DNA of 64,000 nucleotides, taken from positions 31,227-95,226 of the forward strand of contig NZ_VTPX01000014.1 in the NCBI RefSeq assembly GCF_008298015.1. The letters are read 5' to 3'. Under the pieces are notes generated by a model that had not been told where the DNA came from, ran no database searches, and saw nothing but the letters and a program-made list of their open reading frames with translations. The DNA is from Salinicola corii. Its GTDB lineage: Bacteria; Pseudomonadota; Gammaproteobacteria; Pseudomonadales; Halomonadaceae. Of the stretch, positions 1 through 9,743 are shown piece after piece (within the stretch, counting starts at the first letter, position 1; each line of letters opens with the position of its first letter). Both the position numbers and the translations under genes were made by a program.

Positions 1-1272
<1,272 letters not shown>

Positions 1273-1301
1273 TTATTGGTTTTCGGGCATGAGTGCTCCC
1301 C

Positions 1302-1331
1302 GGGAGGGGAGAGCCGATGCTCTCCCCTCCC
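1302..1331 (-). terminator. Perfect 13-bp hairpin between the 819-residue gene and the porin
   Basis: GGGAGGGGAGAGC (1302-1314) and its exact complement (1319-1331) flank a 4-base loop. It lies downstream of the 1364-3823 gene and upstream of the porin on the same strand. There is no U-run directly after it on the minus strand, so it may act as a processing or attenuation hairpin rather than a full terminator. Confidence 0.6.
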
Positions 1332-1363
1332 TCGAGAAGCGGACTTCATGGGGGGGATCCGGG

Positions 1364-3823
1364 CTAGTCGGCGAGCAGTTCGCGCTGCCCCGCCAGGGTG
1401 AAAGCGTCGGGATCGATGAGGCGCCCTTCGGCCTCCACCCGCCCGTCGTCATGGAACAGCACGCGGCCATACTCCGGGTCCTCGACGACCCAGGCTTGCT
1501 GCTCGCGCACGAGGGGGAGTTGATAACGCGCGAGGAACGCTTCCGCCGAGAAGCCGCGTCCCAGCCGCACGACCCACCAGCTGCGCTGCCCGGGAACGCG
1601 CAGCTCGTGGTGGGCCGAAGCGCCGCACTTCATCAGCTTCGGGGCTTCGCTGGTGGTCAGCGCCAGCACGCCGAGCCCTGAGCGGGCGGCGGCGCCACGC
1701 TCGTTGAGCCGCCACTCGTCGAACGCCGGGGTGGGGAACCAGCAGTGGGTGAAATCCGGCTGGCTATCGTGGCCTTCGAACACCACGATGGCCAGGCTGC
1801 GGTACTGCTGGACGCGGGGAATGCTGGCCGAGCCACCCCAGAACGAGGGTCGACCGAACCCCGCCTGTACCCGCTCACCAGGATGATTGATCCAGATCTG
1901 GGCGTGCGGGTCAGTGCCGATACGCGCGTGAATCAGCGTCTCCTGATAGCCCCACTCGAACCAGCGGTAGCGGGCGGTGCTGCCCATGGCAGTGTCGCGG
2001 GTCTTGTAGTGGTAGAGCCGGGCAAAGCCGTTCTCGCCCTGCTGATAGGCCCACTCCTGGCCCTCGTCATCCTGCCAGCACGCCTGCTGGCCCAGTGACT
2101 CCGGCAGCGTCAGGCCATGATCGCGCAGGCACAGCGCCAGTTGTGCCAGGCAGTGGACATGGGCGCCGAAGCTGCCGGTGCGCCACAGCAGACGCGCCAG
2201 CCCGGTCAGTTCCAGGGTGTCGGCGACACACAGTGAGTGCTGGTAGCTGCGCCCCTGGGCGCCGGTGAGAACGCCCTGATGCGCCGAGTTGGCGACGATC
2301 GTGGCCAGCCGCTCGATGGCCCGCGCCGCCCGCTGGCGCAGATCGTCGTCGGGGCCGAGGGCGAAAATCGCGGTGAACCCCTTGAGGTCGATCGGGAAGT
2401 AGGGCGCTGAGTTGAACTCGGCCATCTCCGCCTTCTCGAAATGGTCGAACCACGCCATCAGCCGTTGGCGCCCCGTCTCGCGCTGCTCGGCGCCGGTGCG
2501 CCCCGAGCGCCGGAAGCGCGCTTGCGGGTGCAGATGGCCGGCCAGGTAGCAGGCGGTGTGGAAGAGCAGGGCGTGGTTCTCGGAGAAGTACCACTGCACG
2601 TCGTTGCCCGGTTCGTCCATCCAGTAGCGGTAGTCGAGGATGGCGGCATCGATGCGTGCCACCAGTGCCGGCGCCAGCCGGTGCCCGTGTTGGGTTCGCG
2701 CCCACAGCAGCGGTACCAGCGAGAAATCGGCGCAGTCGTAACACTGCTCGATGGCCGGCAGCTCCGCCTCGATGATCCTTTCGGCGGTGGCGCGCATCGC
2801 CTCGCTGCCCTCGTCAAGGCAGGCCAGGGCGCGTTCGGTATCCGACTCGGCGTTGGCGGCGATCCAGGCCAGCGTCTCGTCGATGCGGTCGTGCAGCTCC
2901 GCGGCGGGCGCGCCCAGCGCGGTACGCCGGGTGATCTCCGCCCCCAGTCGCAGGTCGGTGACAAAGCCATCGTGGTCGAACGTGATATCGAAATAGCGGT
3001 AGTCGGCGGGCAGTTCACGAGACTCGCAGAGAGATGCCCGCTGCGCCCCGGCGGGGAGTTCGAGCTGATATCGCTGGAGGCCGTGGGACATGAAGTGCCC
3101 GGCGACCTCCACCCTGGCCGTCACGGACCGTGTGAACGGCTGGGGGCAGACCAGTTCGATCGCCTCGCCGTCGTAGACGGCGCGATCGAGGTGCATGGCC
3201 TCCAGGGCGCGCTCGACCTCGCGCACCGTCTCGGGGTCGGCCGTGAAGGGGTAGCCGACCTGGGCATCGGGGCCGTCGAGCCAGACCAGCGAGAGGCGAA
3301 TCACCGCGTCGCGTTCGCACAGATCCTCGAACTGGAAGACGATGTCGTTATCGCCGGCCTGCAATTCGGCCTCGAACTCGGTCTCGTCCATGGCGTTGCG
3401 GGTCGCCGGCGACAGCCAGCCGGCGCTGTCGCCATTGACGTAAATGCGTGCCGCGCCGCAGATTCCCGCGCGCAGCCGCGCCTTGCCCGCTTGTTCGGCC
3501 CGTATGGCGGTCCGCGCCCAGCCGCGGATGCGGGTGGGGCGGAACCAGAATCCCGACAGGTCCAGCCACGGTGAGCCCATGGGCAGCACGTTGCGGGCCG
3601 CGCGCCAGTCTGGCAGCGGCTGCGGCTCGAGCGGTCGATCGCGACGTTCGGCGATATAGGCGGTACGGCAGGGGTAGGTGTGCGGAATCCAGTTCTTCTC
3701 CTTGGTCAGGAAGAAGGTGGAATCCATCTCGCCCTCCATGGTGGTGTCGGCCACGTCGTAGGCCGCCTCCACCAGCGGCAGTACCTGCCAGTAGGTCAAC
3801 GGTTCACCAACTCGCAGGTTCAT
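1364..3823 (-). CDS. Large uncharacterised protein, probable carbohydrate-active enzyme of the uronide locus
   Basis: Protein of 819 residues that I do not recognise as a named family. No signal peptide is visible, so it is probably cytoplasmic. Residues about 90-210 look like a galactose-binding-type beta sandwich (YVNGDSAGW, then LQAGDNDIVFQFEDL). Residues about 330-620 are helix-rich, as in an alpha/alpha toroid, with the conspicuous stretch DVQWYFSENHALLFHTACYL. The C-terminal part is beta-rich and rich in Trp and Tyr. Toroid plus sandwich is common among polysaccharide lyases and glycoside hydrolases, so a catalytic role on uronide oligomers is inferred. The ATG at 3823 overlaps the kduI stop (TGATG), which decides the start over longer in-frame options. 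It is co-transcribed with kduI. Confidence 0.75.
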   Translation of the reverse strand: MNLRVGEPLTYWQVLPLVEAAYDVADTTMEGEMDSTFFLTKEKNWIPHTYPCRTAYIAERRDRPLEPQPLPDWRAARNVLPMGSPWLDLSGFWFRPTRIRGWARTAIRAEQAGKARLRAGICGAARIYVNGDSAGWLSPATRNAMDETEFEAELQAGDNDIVFQFEDLCERDAVIRLSLVWLDGPDAQVGYPFTADPETVREVERALEAMHLDRAVYDGEAIELVCPQPFTRSVTARVEVAGHFMSHGLQRYQLELPAGAQRASLCESRELPADYRYFDITFDHDGFVTDLRLGAEITRRTALGAPAAELHDRIDETLAWIAANAESDTERALACLDEGSEAMRATAERIIEAELPAIEQCYDCADFSLVPLLWARTQHGHRLAPALVARIDAAILDYRYWMDEPGNDVQWYFSENHALLFHTACYLAGHLHPQARFRRSGRTGAEQRETGRQRLMAWFDHFEKAEMAEFNSAPYFPIDLKGFTAIFALGPDDDLRQRAARAIERLATIVANSAHQGVLTGAQGRSYQHSLCVADTLELTGLARLLWRTGSFGAHVHCLAQLALCLRDHGLTLPESLGQQACWQDDEGQEWAYQQGENGFARLYHYKTRDTAMGSTARYRWFEWGYQETLIHARIGTDPHAQIWINHPGERVQAGFGRPSFWGGSASIPRVQQYRSLAIVVFEGHDSQPDFTHCWFPTPAFDEWRLNERGAAARSGLGVLALTTSEAPKLMKCGASAHHELRVPGQRSWWVVRLGRGFSAEAFLARYQLPLVREQQAWVVEDPEYGRVLFHDDGRVEAEGRLIDPDAFTLAGQRELLAD

Positions 3824-4659
3824 CAGCGCAGGCTCTCGATGGCAACGGGATCGACGTCTTCGTAGGCCTGGTTTTCCCCGGTCATGCCCCAGACGAAGGC
3901 GTAGGGGCCGGTGCCGGCGCCCATGTGGATCGACCAGGCCGGCGACAGCACCACGTCGCCATTGGCCACCACCAGGTGGCGAGTGTTGTCGGGGCGCCCC
4001 ATGAAGTGCATGACGCGATCCTCGGCGGCCAGATCGAAGTAGCAGTAGGCCTCCATGCGGCGCTCGTGCAGGTGCGGCGGCATGGTGTTCCACAGCGAAC
4101 CGGGGGCCGGGTCGGTGATCCCCATCAGCAGCAGGCACGAGGGCGCCACCTTGGGGTGCACGTACATCGCCAGCGAGCGCACGTTGCTTCTGGCCGCGTC
4201 GCCCATGGTGATGACCTTCGCTTCCGATTTGGGAATCAGGCGATGGGGGATGTCCGCGCCGGCGGGCACCGAGTTCATGTAGAAGCGGGCCGGTGCGTCG
4301 GCCTCGTCGCTGCCCAGGGTGATCTCCTTCGCCCCGCGACCGACGTAGAGCACATCGCGGTTGGCCAGCGCATGGCGCTCCCCGTCGATCTCGATCCAGC
4401 CCGGCTGGCCCAGGTTGGCAATGCCCATCTCGCGCGCATCGAAAAAGAACGGCGTACCCACCTCGCTGCCGTCGCCGAAGGTCAGCGGAGACTGAAGAGG
4501 CACGGCGCCGCCGACGATCATCCGGTCCAGATGGGTATAGGTGAAGGCGATCTCACCGGGGGTGAAAAGCCCCTCGACCATGAAGGTGTCACGTAGTGCG
4601 GTGGTATCCATGGCGTCGATCTGGTTGGGGCCGGCGCCGTAGCGTGTGGTCATGCTCAT
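3823..4659 (-). CDS. kduI: 5-dehydro-4-deoxy-D-glucuronate isomerase (4-deoxy-L-threo-5-hexosulose-uronate ketol-isomerase)
   Basis: KduI converts the linear form of the unsaturated uronate released from pectin oligomers (DKI) to 3-deoxy-D-glycero-2,5-hexodiulosonate, the substrate of KduD. The 278-residue length fits the family. The cupin zinc ligands known from the E. coli enzyme are all at matching positions: His196, His198 and Glu203 in PPHLHERRMEAY, and His245 in SIHMGAG. The start at 4659 follows GGGAG. A second in-frame ATG two codons later is possible. It lies 34 bases after kduD and overlaps the following 819-residue gene by one base. Confidence 0.96.
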   Translation of the reverse strand: MSMTTRYGAGPNQIDAMDTTALRDTFMVEGLFTPGEIAFTYTHLDRMIVGGAVPLQSPLTFGDGSEVGTPFFFDAREMGIANLGQPGWIEIDGERHALANRDVLYVGRGAKEITLGSDEADAPARFYMNSVPAGADIPHRLIPKSEAKVITMGDAARSNVRSLAMYVHPKVAPSCLLLMGITDPAPGSLWNTMPPHLHERRMEAYCYFDLAAEDRVMHFMGRPDNTRHLVVANGDVVLSPAWSIHMGAGTGPYAFVWGMTGENQAYEDVDPVAIESLR

Positions 4660-4693
4660 GGTGTTGCTCCCTGAGGGATGGAAGAGAAAGGAC

Positions 4694-5434
4694 TCAGCGC
4701 GCCAGCCAGCCGCCGTCCACGTTCAATACGGTGCCGTGGATGTAGTCGGCGGCCGGCGACGCCAGAAAGACGGCGCTGTCGGCGATATCGCGGGGCTCGC
4801 CCCAGCGGCCGGCGGGAATACGCGCGAGGATCGTCTCCGAGCGCTCGGGGTCGTTGCGCAGCGCTTCGGTGTTGTTGGTGGCGATATAGCCCGGCGCGAC
4901 AGCGTTGACGTTGATGCCGGAGGCCGCCCACTCGTTGGCGAGCAGCTTGGTCAGCCCCGCCACGCCGTGCTTGGAGGCGGTATAGGAGGCCACGCGAATA
5001 CCGCCCTGGAAACTGAGAAGGGACGCGATATTGACGATCTTGCCCGTGGCCCCACGCGCCAGCAGCGCTTTGGCGAACGCCTGGGAGGTGAAGAAGAGCG
5101 CCTTGAGATTGACGTCGATCACGTCGTCCCAGTCCGCTTCGGTGAAGTCGACGGCGTCGGCGCGGCGAATCATGCCGGCGTTGTTGACCAGCACGTCGAT
5201 ACGGCGGGACTGAAAAAGATCCCTCGCCGCCATGGGGTCGGCGAAGTCGATGGTCATGACTTCGGCGGTGCCACCCTTCGCCGTGATGGTGTCCACGGTC
5301 TCCTGCGTCGAACGACGCCCGGCGCAGATGACGCTGGCACCCGCCTCGGCGATGGCGATGGCGATGGCGCGGCCGATGCCGGTGTTGGCACCGGTCACCA
5401 GCGCCACGCGTCCCGTGAGTGAAAATCGTGACAT
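4694..5434 (-). CDS. kduD: 2-deoxy-D-gluconate 3-dehydrogenase / 2-dehydro-3-deoxy-D-gluconate 5-dehydrogenase
   Basis: A 246-residue short-chain dehydrogenase that reduces the KduI product to 2-keto-3-deoxygluconate with NAD(P)H. Visible hallmarks are the dinucleotide motif TGANTGIG (14-21), NNAG (84-87), Ser138, and the catalytic YTASK with Tyr151 and Lys155. The C-terminus GTVLNVDGGWLAR is typical of KduD. The ATG at 5434 is preceded by GAGGAG. It sits between the TRAP transporter genes and kduI, all on the minus strand with short gaps, which argues for one operon. No KDG kinase or aldolase gene is present in the window, so the pathway must be completed elsewhere. Confidence 0.94.
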   Translation of the reverse strand: MSRFSLTGRVALVTGANTGIGRAIAIAIAEAGASVICAGRRSTQETVDTITAKGGTAEVMTIDFADPMAARDLFQSRRIDVLVNNAGMIRRADAVDFTEADWDDVIDVNLKALFFTSQAFAKALLARGATGKIVNIASLLSFQGGIRVASYTASKHGVAGLTKLLANEWAASGINVNAVAPGYIATNNTEALRNDPERSETILARIPAGRWGEPRDIADSAVFLASPAADYIHGTVLNVDGGWLAR

Positions 5435-5490
5435 GGGAACTCCTCTGATTCGTCAGTCTTTCCAATTGATCGGGCTGTCGTTCCCGCGGA

Positions 5491-6813
5491 TTACATCAGC
5501 CCGAAGAGGCGCGGCAGCCCCAGCGACAGCCAAGGGATGTAGGTGACCATCAGCAGGGCGATCACCAGCGCAAAAAAGAACGGCAGAATCGGTTTCACGA
5601 CCTGGTCGATACGCAGTCCGGCGATCGAGCAGCCGACGAACAGCACGCTGCCGACCGGTGGTGTCATCGAGCCGACGCCCAGATTGAAGATCAGCATGAT
5701 GCCGAACTGCACCGGATCCATGCCCATCTGCTGGGCGATGGGCAGAAAGATGGGCGTGAAGATGAGCACGGCGGGGGTCAGATCGATGAAAAAGCCGATG
5801 ACCAGAAGACACAGGTTCATGATCAGAAAGACCACGATCAGGTTGTCGAACTGCAGAATCGTATCGGCAATCATGTCGGGGATGCCCGCGATCGTCATGA
5901 CGTAGGACATGACCCCCGAAGAGGCGATGAGAAACAGGATGGAGGCTGTCAGGATCGCCGAGCGGCAGAAGATCCGCAGGTATTCCCGGGGCGTGGTCAT
6001 GCGGTAGGCCAGCGAGAGGATCAACGCGTAGAGCACTGCGACCGCCGCCGCCTCGGTCGCGGTGAAGACGCCGATGACGATACCGCCGATGATCACCACG
6101 ATCATTCCCAGTGCCGGCAAGGCGCGAAGAACGATCTGCAGCGCCTCGCCAGGCGTGCTGCGAACGCTGCTCCGGTAACCGCGCTTCCTGGCGATGATGC
6201 CCGCCACGATCATGACGGTCAGGCCCATCAGCATGCCCGGGATATAGCCGGCAATGAACAGTGCCGAGATCGAGGTCCCACCGGAGACCAGCGAAAACAG
6301 AATCAGTGGACCGCTGGGGGGAATCAGAATGCCGGTGGGAGCGGAGGCGATATTGACGGCGGCGGCGTAGTCGGGCGCGTAGCCCTCCTTGCGCTGCAGT
6401 GGCCCCATGGTGCCGCCCACCGCCGCTGCGGCGGCGATCGACGAGCCGGAAATCGCGCCAAAGAGCATGTTAGCGATCACGTTGGTATGGGCCAGGGAGC
6501 CCGGCAGCCGCCCGCCTACCAGACGGGCCAGATCGATCAGGCGAATGGCGATACCGCCCTTGTTCATGATGTCGCCGGCCAGAATGAAGAAAGGAATGGC
6601 CAGCAGCGTGAAGCTGTCCAGCCCGGAAAACATCTTCTGCGTCGAGATGAAAAGCGCAGTTTCCGGAGGCAGATAGGCGATACCCACCAGCAGCGAGGAG
6701 GAGACGATCGCCACCGCTATCGGCGAGCCCATGAAAAGCAGCAGGAAGAAGATACCGAACAGGACGAACGCGGCGTTGAGCGGATCCGCCATGAAGTTCA
6801 TGTAGGCAATCAT
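5491..6813 (-). CDS. TRAP transporter large permease (DctM family), uronide locus
   Basis: The large membrane subunit of a tripartite ATP-independent periplasmic transporter, which carries solute using the sodium or proton gradient. About 12 hydrophobic segments are visible over 440 residues, with family stretches such as IPFFILAGDIMNKGG and PPSGPLILFSLVSGG. The start at 6813 (MIAYMNF) is preceded by GGGGAG and lies two bases after the stop of the small permease gene. A longer in-frame start would overlap that gene. Together with the small permease and the separate binding protein at 8639 it probably imports unsaturated galacturonides for the GH105, KduI and KduD enzymes. The substrate is inferred from context. 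Confidence 0.93.
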   Translation of the reverse strand: MIAYMNFMADPLNAAFVLFGIFFLLLFMGSPIAVAIVSSSLLVGIAYLPPETALFISTQKMFSGLDSFTLLAIPFFILAGDIMNKGGIAIRLIDLARLVGGRLPGSLAHTNVIANMLFGAISGSSIAAAAAVGGTMGPLQRKEGYAPDYAAAVNIASAPTGILIPPSGPLILFSLVSGGTSISALFIAGYIPGMLMGLTVMIVAGIIARKRGYRSSVRSTPGEALQIVLRALPALGMIVVIIGGIVIGVFTATEAAAVAVLYALILSLAYRMTTPREYLRIFCRSAILTASILFLIASSGVMSYVMTIAGIPDMIADTILQFDNLIVVFLIMNLCLLVIGFFIDLTPAVLIFTPIFLPIAQQMGMDPVQFGIMLIFNLGVGSMTPPVGSVLFVGCSIAGLRIDQVVKPILPFFFALVIALLMVTYIPWLSLGLPRLFGLM

Positions 6814-6814
6814 G

Positions 6815-7321
6815 TCAGAGCTCCCCGGCGCCGGATTTGGCATAAGGCAAGCGCAGGCGACCGGTCATGATCAGAAAGACATTCAGGATCTGGAGGATGA
6901 AGATGATCACTGCCGATATCGGCAGGATTGAATAGGCGTACCCCATCGGAATCTGCATGATTGGCGACATCTGGGTCAGCGCCGATAGGCTGGCTTTCCA
7001 CCCGCCCAACAATAGGACGAATCCTGCAAAAACCAGCACGACAACAGAGTTGATGAGATAAAGAACACGCCCGGCCTTTTCCGGCAGCAGTGAAGGAATC
7101 AGGTCCAGAGCCAGGTGCCTGTTGGTGCCAAAGCAGTAGGCCGCACCTGTCAGCGCCATCCATATCATCAGAAAGCGCAGGGTCTCCTCAGTATAGAGGG
7201 CGGGAACCCCCAACAAGTATCGTGTCGTCACCTGCCAGAGCATCAGGCAGACCATGGCGATCAACATCGTCGCCATCAAAACCAGAAGAACTCTTTCCAG
7301 CCATCTCTTGAACGAAAGCAT
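6815..7321 (-). CDS. TRAP transporter small permease (DctQ family)
   Basis: A 168-residue protein with four predicted membrane helices, as usual for DctQ subunits that join the binding protein to the large permease. The motif LWQVTTRYLLG in the first third and EETLRFLMIWMALTGAAY are characteristic. The ATG at 7321 has GGAG at a good distance. A GTG eight codons upstream is possible but has no such site. It is the first gene of the minus-strand uronide operon, divergent from the LacI-type regulator, and the gap between them holds an ATGAAA-N5-TTTCAT box. Confidence 0.92.
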   Translation of the reverse strand: MLSFKRWLERVLLVLMATMLIAMVCLMLWQVTTRYLLGVPALYTEETLRFLMIWMALTGAAYCFGTNRHLALDLIPSLLPEKAGRVLYLINSVVVLVFAGFVLLLGGWKASLSALTQMSPIMQIPMGYAYSILPISAVIIFILQILNVFLIMTGRLRLPYAKSGAGEL

Positions 7322-7427
7322 AAGATCACTCCGGGACCGAACCACGGAAATAGAAGCGTGCCGTTTTCTGAATGATGATTAATGGGTCGGTATTTAAAGA
7401 TTGAATATCGAAACTTAATTTTGCAAT

Positions 7428-7444
7428 ATGAAAAAAAATTTCAT
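7428..7444. promoter_or_regulatory. KdgR-like operator box, copy 1
   Basis: A perfect dyad ATGAAA-N5-TTTCAT lies in the divergent gap between the TRAP operon and the LacI-type regulator gene. The same 17-base format recurs at 8524-8540. It resembles the enterobacterial KdgR (IclR family) box, whose core is GAAA-N5-TTTC. It could be bound by the adjacent LacI protein or by a KdgR encoded elsewhere. Confidence 0.6.
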
Positions 7445-7452
7445 TAGTTATA

Positions 7453-7470
7453 CGATAGTCATAACTATCG
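7453..7470. promoter_or_regulatory. Second inverted repeat upstream of the LacI-type regulator
   Basis: CGATAGT and its complement ACTATCG are separated by CATA, 35 bases upstream of the regulator start. A 7-bp dyad of this kind is a plausible autoregulatory site. No matching copy was seen elsewhere in the uronide locus. Confidence 0.35.
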
Positions 7471-7475
7471 GATCC

Positions 7476-7501
7476 GCGAAAGGGCAATGCGAAAGGGCAA
7501 T
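7476..7501 (+). repeat. Tandem 13-bp duplication covering the ribosome binding site
   Basis: The unit GCGAAAGGGCAAT occurs twice without a gap immediately before the regulator ATG. Each copy carries an AAAGGG Shine-Dalgarno-like core. The first copy creates an in-frame upstream ATG at 7487. The second copy places AAAGGG 8 bases before the ATG at 7505. Confidence 0.8.
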
Positions 7502-7504
7502 GCG

Positions 7505-8521
7505 ATGAAGAAAAAGGGAAGGCGGCTGAAGCTTGCCGATGTGGCGGCTCACTGCAATGTTTCGATCAGCACCGCGTCGCGAGCGCTATCGGGGACGCCG
7601 GGGGTGCGGGCCGACCTGCGCGAGCGCATTCTCGCCACCGCGCGGGAGCTGAATTACCAACAACCCAGTACGCTGGCCGGTCAGCGCATCGTGGTACTGG
7701 CCAGCGCCAGGGCGATGGTGGACTACCAGCGCAACCAGTTCACGACCCATGTGCTCTACGGGATCAAGGCGCAGGCCAAGCTGCTGGACATGGAACTTGA
7801 GATGCAGAGCGCGCCGGATCGCCAGAGCGAACTGGCGCTGCTGAAAGAGGCCGAAGCATCGAAAGAAGTGGCCGGGCTGCTGTTCCTGGCGGTGGACGAC
7901 GAAGTCGTGCTGGCGCAGGCGCGAACGCTGGCCAAGCCCATCGTGCTGGTCAATGGCGACGACCCGTTGATGCAGCTTTCCAGCGTGGCGCCGCACAATC
8001 GCGCAGCGGCGGCGGCCGCCACCCAGTATCTCGTCGACCTGGGGCATCAGCGCATTCTGTTCTGCACCAACCCGGGGCGTCGCACCATCGAGCGGCGCCG
8101 CGAAGGCTGGCTCGAATCGCTGCCCGTCGAGGTGCAGGCAGATCGGGACGACCTCGTCGTCGAGGTCGAGGAGTGGACGCCGGAAGCGGCGAGGGTGGGA
8201 ATCGCGGCAAGGCTCGATCGGGGCGACGATTTCACCGCCGTGCTGTGCGCCGGCGACAGCCTCGCCATCGGCGTGGTGCTGGAACTCCGCGCCCGCGGAC
8301 TGCGGGTCCCGCAGGATATCTCGGTGGTCGGTATCGACGGACTCCCCCAGGGCGAATTCCTGGCACCCGCGCTGACGTCAGTACACGTTCCCATGCACAG
8401 TATCGGTCAGGCCGCGGTCAATCTGATGCGCGAACATGTGCTCGATGAAAGTTTCATTGCCCGTCGTGTCGAGCTCGCCTGCGAACTCGTCGTGCGCTCC
8501 TCATCGGGACTAAAGTCCTAG
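7505..8521 (+). CDS. LacI-family transcriptional regulator of the uronide locus
   Basis: A 338-residue repressor with an N-terminal helix-turn-helix (residues about 9-30, KLADVAAHCNVSISTASRALSG) and a periplasmic-binding-protein-like sensor domain. The C-terminal segment QDISVVGIDGLPQGEFLAPALTSVHVP is typical of the family. The start at 7505 uses the second copy of a duplicated AAAGGG site; an in-frame ATG six codons upstream is the alternative. Its position between the divergent TRAP-kdu operon and dctP, with a dyad box on each side, points to control of both. The inducer may be an uronide or KDG; this is inference. Confidence 0.9.
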   Translation: MKKKGRRLKLADVAAHCNVSISTASRALSGTPGVRADLRERILATARELNYQQPSTLAGQRIVVLASARAMVDYQRNQFTTHVLYGIKAQAKLLDMELEMQSAPDRQSELALLKEAEASKEVAGLLFLAVDDEVVLAQARTLAKPIVLVNGDDPLMQLSSVAPHNRAAAAAATQYLVDLGHQRILFCTNPGRRTIERRREGWLESLPVEVQADRDDLVVEVEEWTPEAARVGIAARLDRGDDFTAVLCAGDSLAIGVVLELRARGLRVPQDISVVGIDGLPQGEFLAPALTSVHVPMHSIGQAAVNLMREHVLDESFIARRVELACELVVRSSSGLKS

Positions 8522-8523
8522 TT

Positions 8524-8540
8524 ATGAAAATTTTTTTCAT
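8524..8540. promoter_or_regulatory. KdgR-like operator box, copy 2
   Basis: A second ATGAAA-N5-TTTCAT dyad starts 3 bases after the regulator stop codon and about 100 bases before the TRAP binding protein gene. The arms and spacer length are identical to copy 1, while the spacer sequence differs. That pattern is expected of a selected binding site rather than a duplication. Confidence 0.6.
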
Positions 8541-8638
8541 ATAGATATTGGTTTTCATCCCGGGCAGAATCGATCCGAACCCTGCGGAAGCGTTGCGATA
8601 AACGATCGCGGCTGCGGATGGATAGACGGGAGAAAACC

Positions 8639-9610
8639 ATGAAATTATCTACAACGGTTGTCACCGTATTTTCGGTGGTAACTCTGAGTATCGCCAGCGC
8701 TAATGCCGATGTACGAATGAGGCTGGCCAACGCGTTGTCAAAGGATCATCCGAGCAGCGTCGTGCTTCAACAGTTCGCCGATGAAGTTCGTGAAAAAACG
8801 GATGGCGAGGTGTCGATCCGTCTTTTCGTCAATGGCGTGTTGGGCTCCGAACGGGAAGTCCTCGAGCAACTTCAGAATGGTGCCGTTGATATCACCCGCG
8901 TCAGCGCGGCAAGTCTGGAAAACTTCGATCCCGTTTTTCGCGTTTTTTCACTCCCTTATATTTTCGAGGATGAAGACGATTTCTACGAAAAAATGAGGGG
9001 GCCTGTCGCCTCAACCGTTTACCAAGCGACAAAAGACGATGGTTTCCAGGGGCTGACCTTTTTCGACAGCGGTGCCCGCTCTTTCTACACCATCTCCAAG
9101 CCGATCGAGACGCCCCAGGATCTGCAGGGGCTCAAGCTTCGGGTGATCAACTCCAATACGTCGATCCGCATGGTGGAACTGATGGGGGGGACACCGACGC
9201 CGCTTCCCTACGGAGAGGTCTACACCGCGCTGCAGTCGGGCGTGATCGATGGTGCCGAAAACAATCCCACCGCCCTGACCATCGGCCGCCACGGTGAAGT
9301 GGCGAAATACTACTCCCTCGATCAGCACCAGCGTATTCCCGACTTTCTGGTGATCTCCAACCGTGCCATGGAGAAGATGACGGGCGAGCAGCAGGAGATT
9401 GTCCGCGAGGCGGCTGTCCACGCCACTGAGGCCTATCGCGGGCTGTGGGACGAAGCGGTGCGAAAAGCCCTTGCCGATGCCCGCGAGATGGGGGTGGAGG
9501 TCAATCGGCCTGACAAGGAGCCGTTTCGTCGCGCCGTTCAGCCGCTGATCGACGAGTATCGTCGAGACGACACCGTCGGCCCCCTGCTGGAACAGATCGT
9601 TTCGGATTGA
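8639..9610 (+). CDS. TRAP transporter solute-binding protein (DctP family)
   Basis: The periplasmic receptor of the TRAP system encoded on the opposite strand. Residues 1-24 form a signal peptide ending ASANA. The mature part shows the DctP signature: LANALSKDHPSS at the N-terminus, GLKLRVINSN with the arginine that normally binds the substrate carboxylate, and PLPYGEVYTALQSGVIDGAENN. Length is 323 residues, as usual. The ATG at 8639 follows GGGAG. It lies downstream of a KdgR-like box and upstream of the GH105 gene, so receptor and hydrolase are probably co-expressed. Confidence 0.94.
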   Translation: MKLSTTVVTVFSVVTLSIASANADVRMRLANALSKDHPSSVVLQQFADEVREKTDGEVSIRLFVNGVLGSEREVLEQLQNGAVDITRVSAASLENFDPVFRVFSLPYIFEDEDDFYEKMRGPVASTVYQATKDDGFQGLTFFDSGARSFYTISKPIETPQDLQGLKLRVINSNTSIRMVELMGGTPTPLPYGEVYTALQSGVIDGAENNPTALTIGRHGEVAKYYSLDQHQRIPDFLVISNRAMEKMTGEQQEIVREAAVHATEAYRGLWDEAVRKALADAREMGVEVNRPDKEPFRRAVQPLIDEYRRDDTVGPLLEQIVSD

Positions 9611-9743
9611 ACTCTCCCCGACGTGAGTGGGCTGTCTAGCGAGGCATGCGCCTTGATCCCGTGGATCGTGAAGGCGTCGCGTCAAGCGGCTTGCTCACCC
9701 TCGTTCAGCTCAAAGTGTTCCCGGTTACATGGATGGTTGTGTC

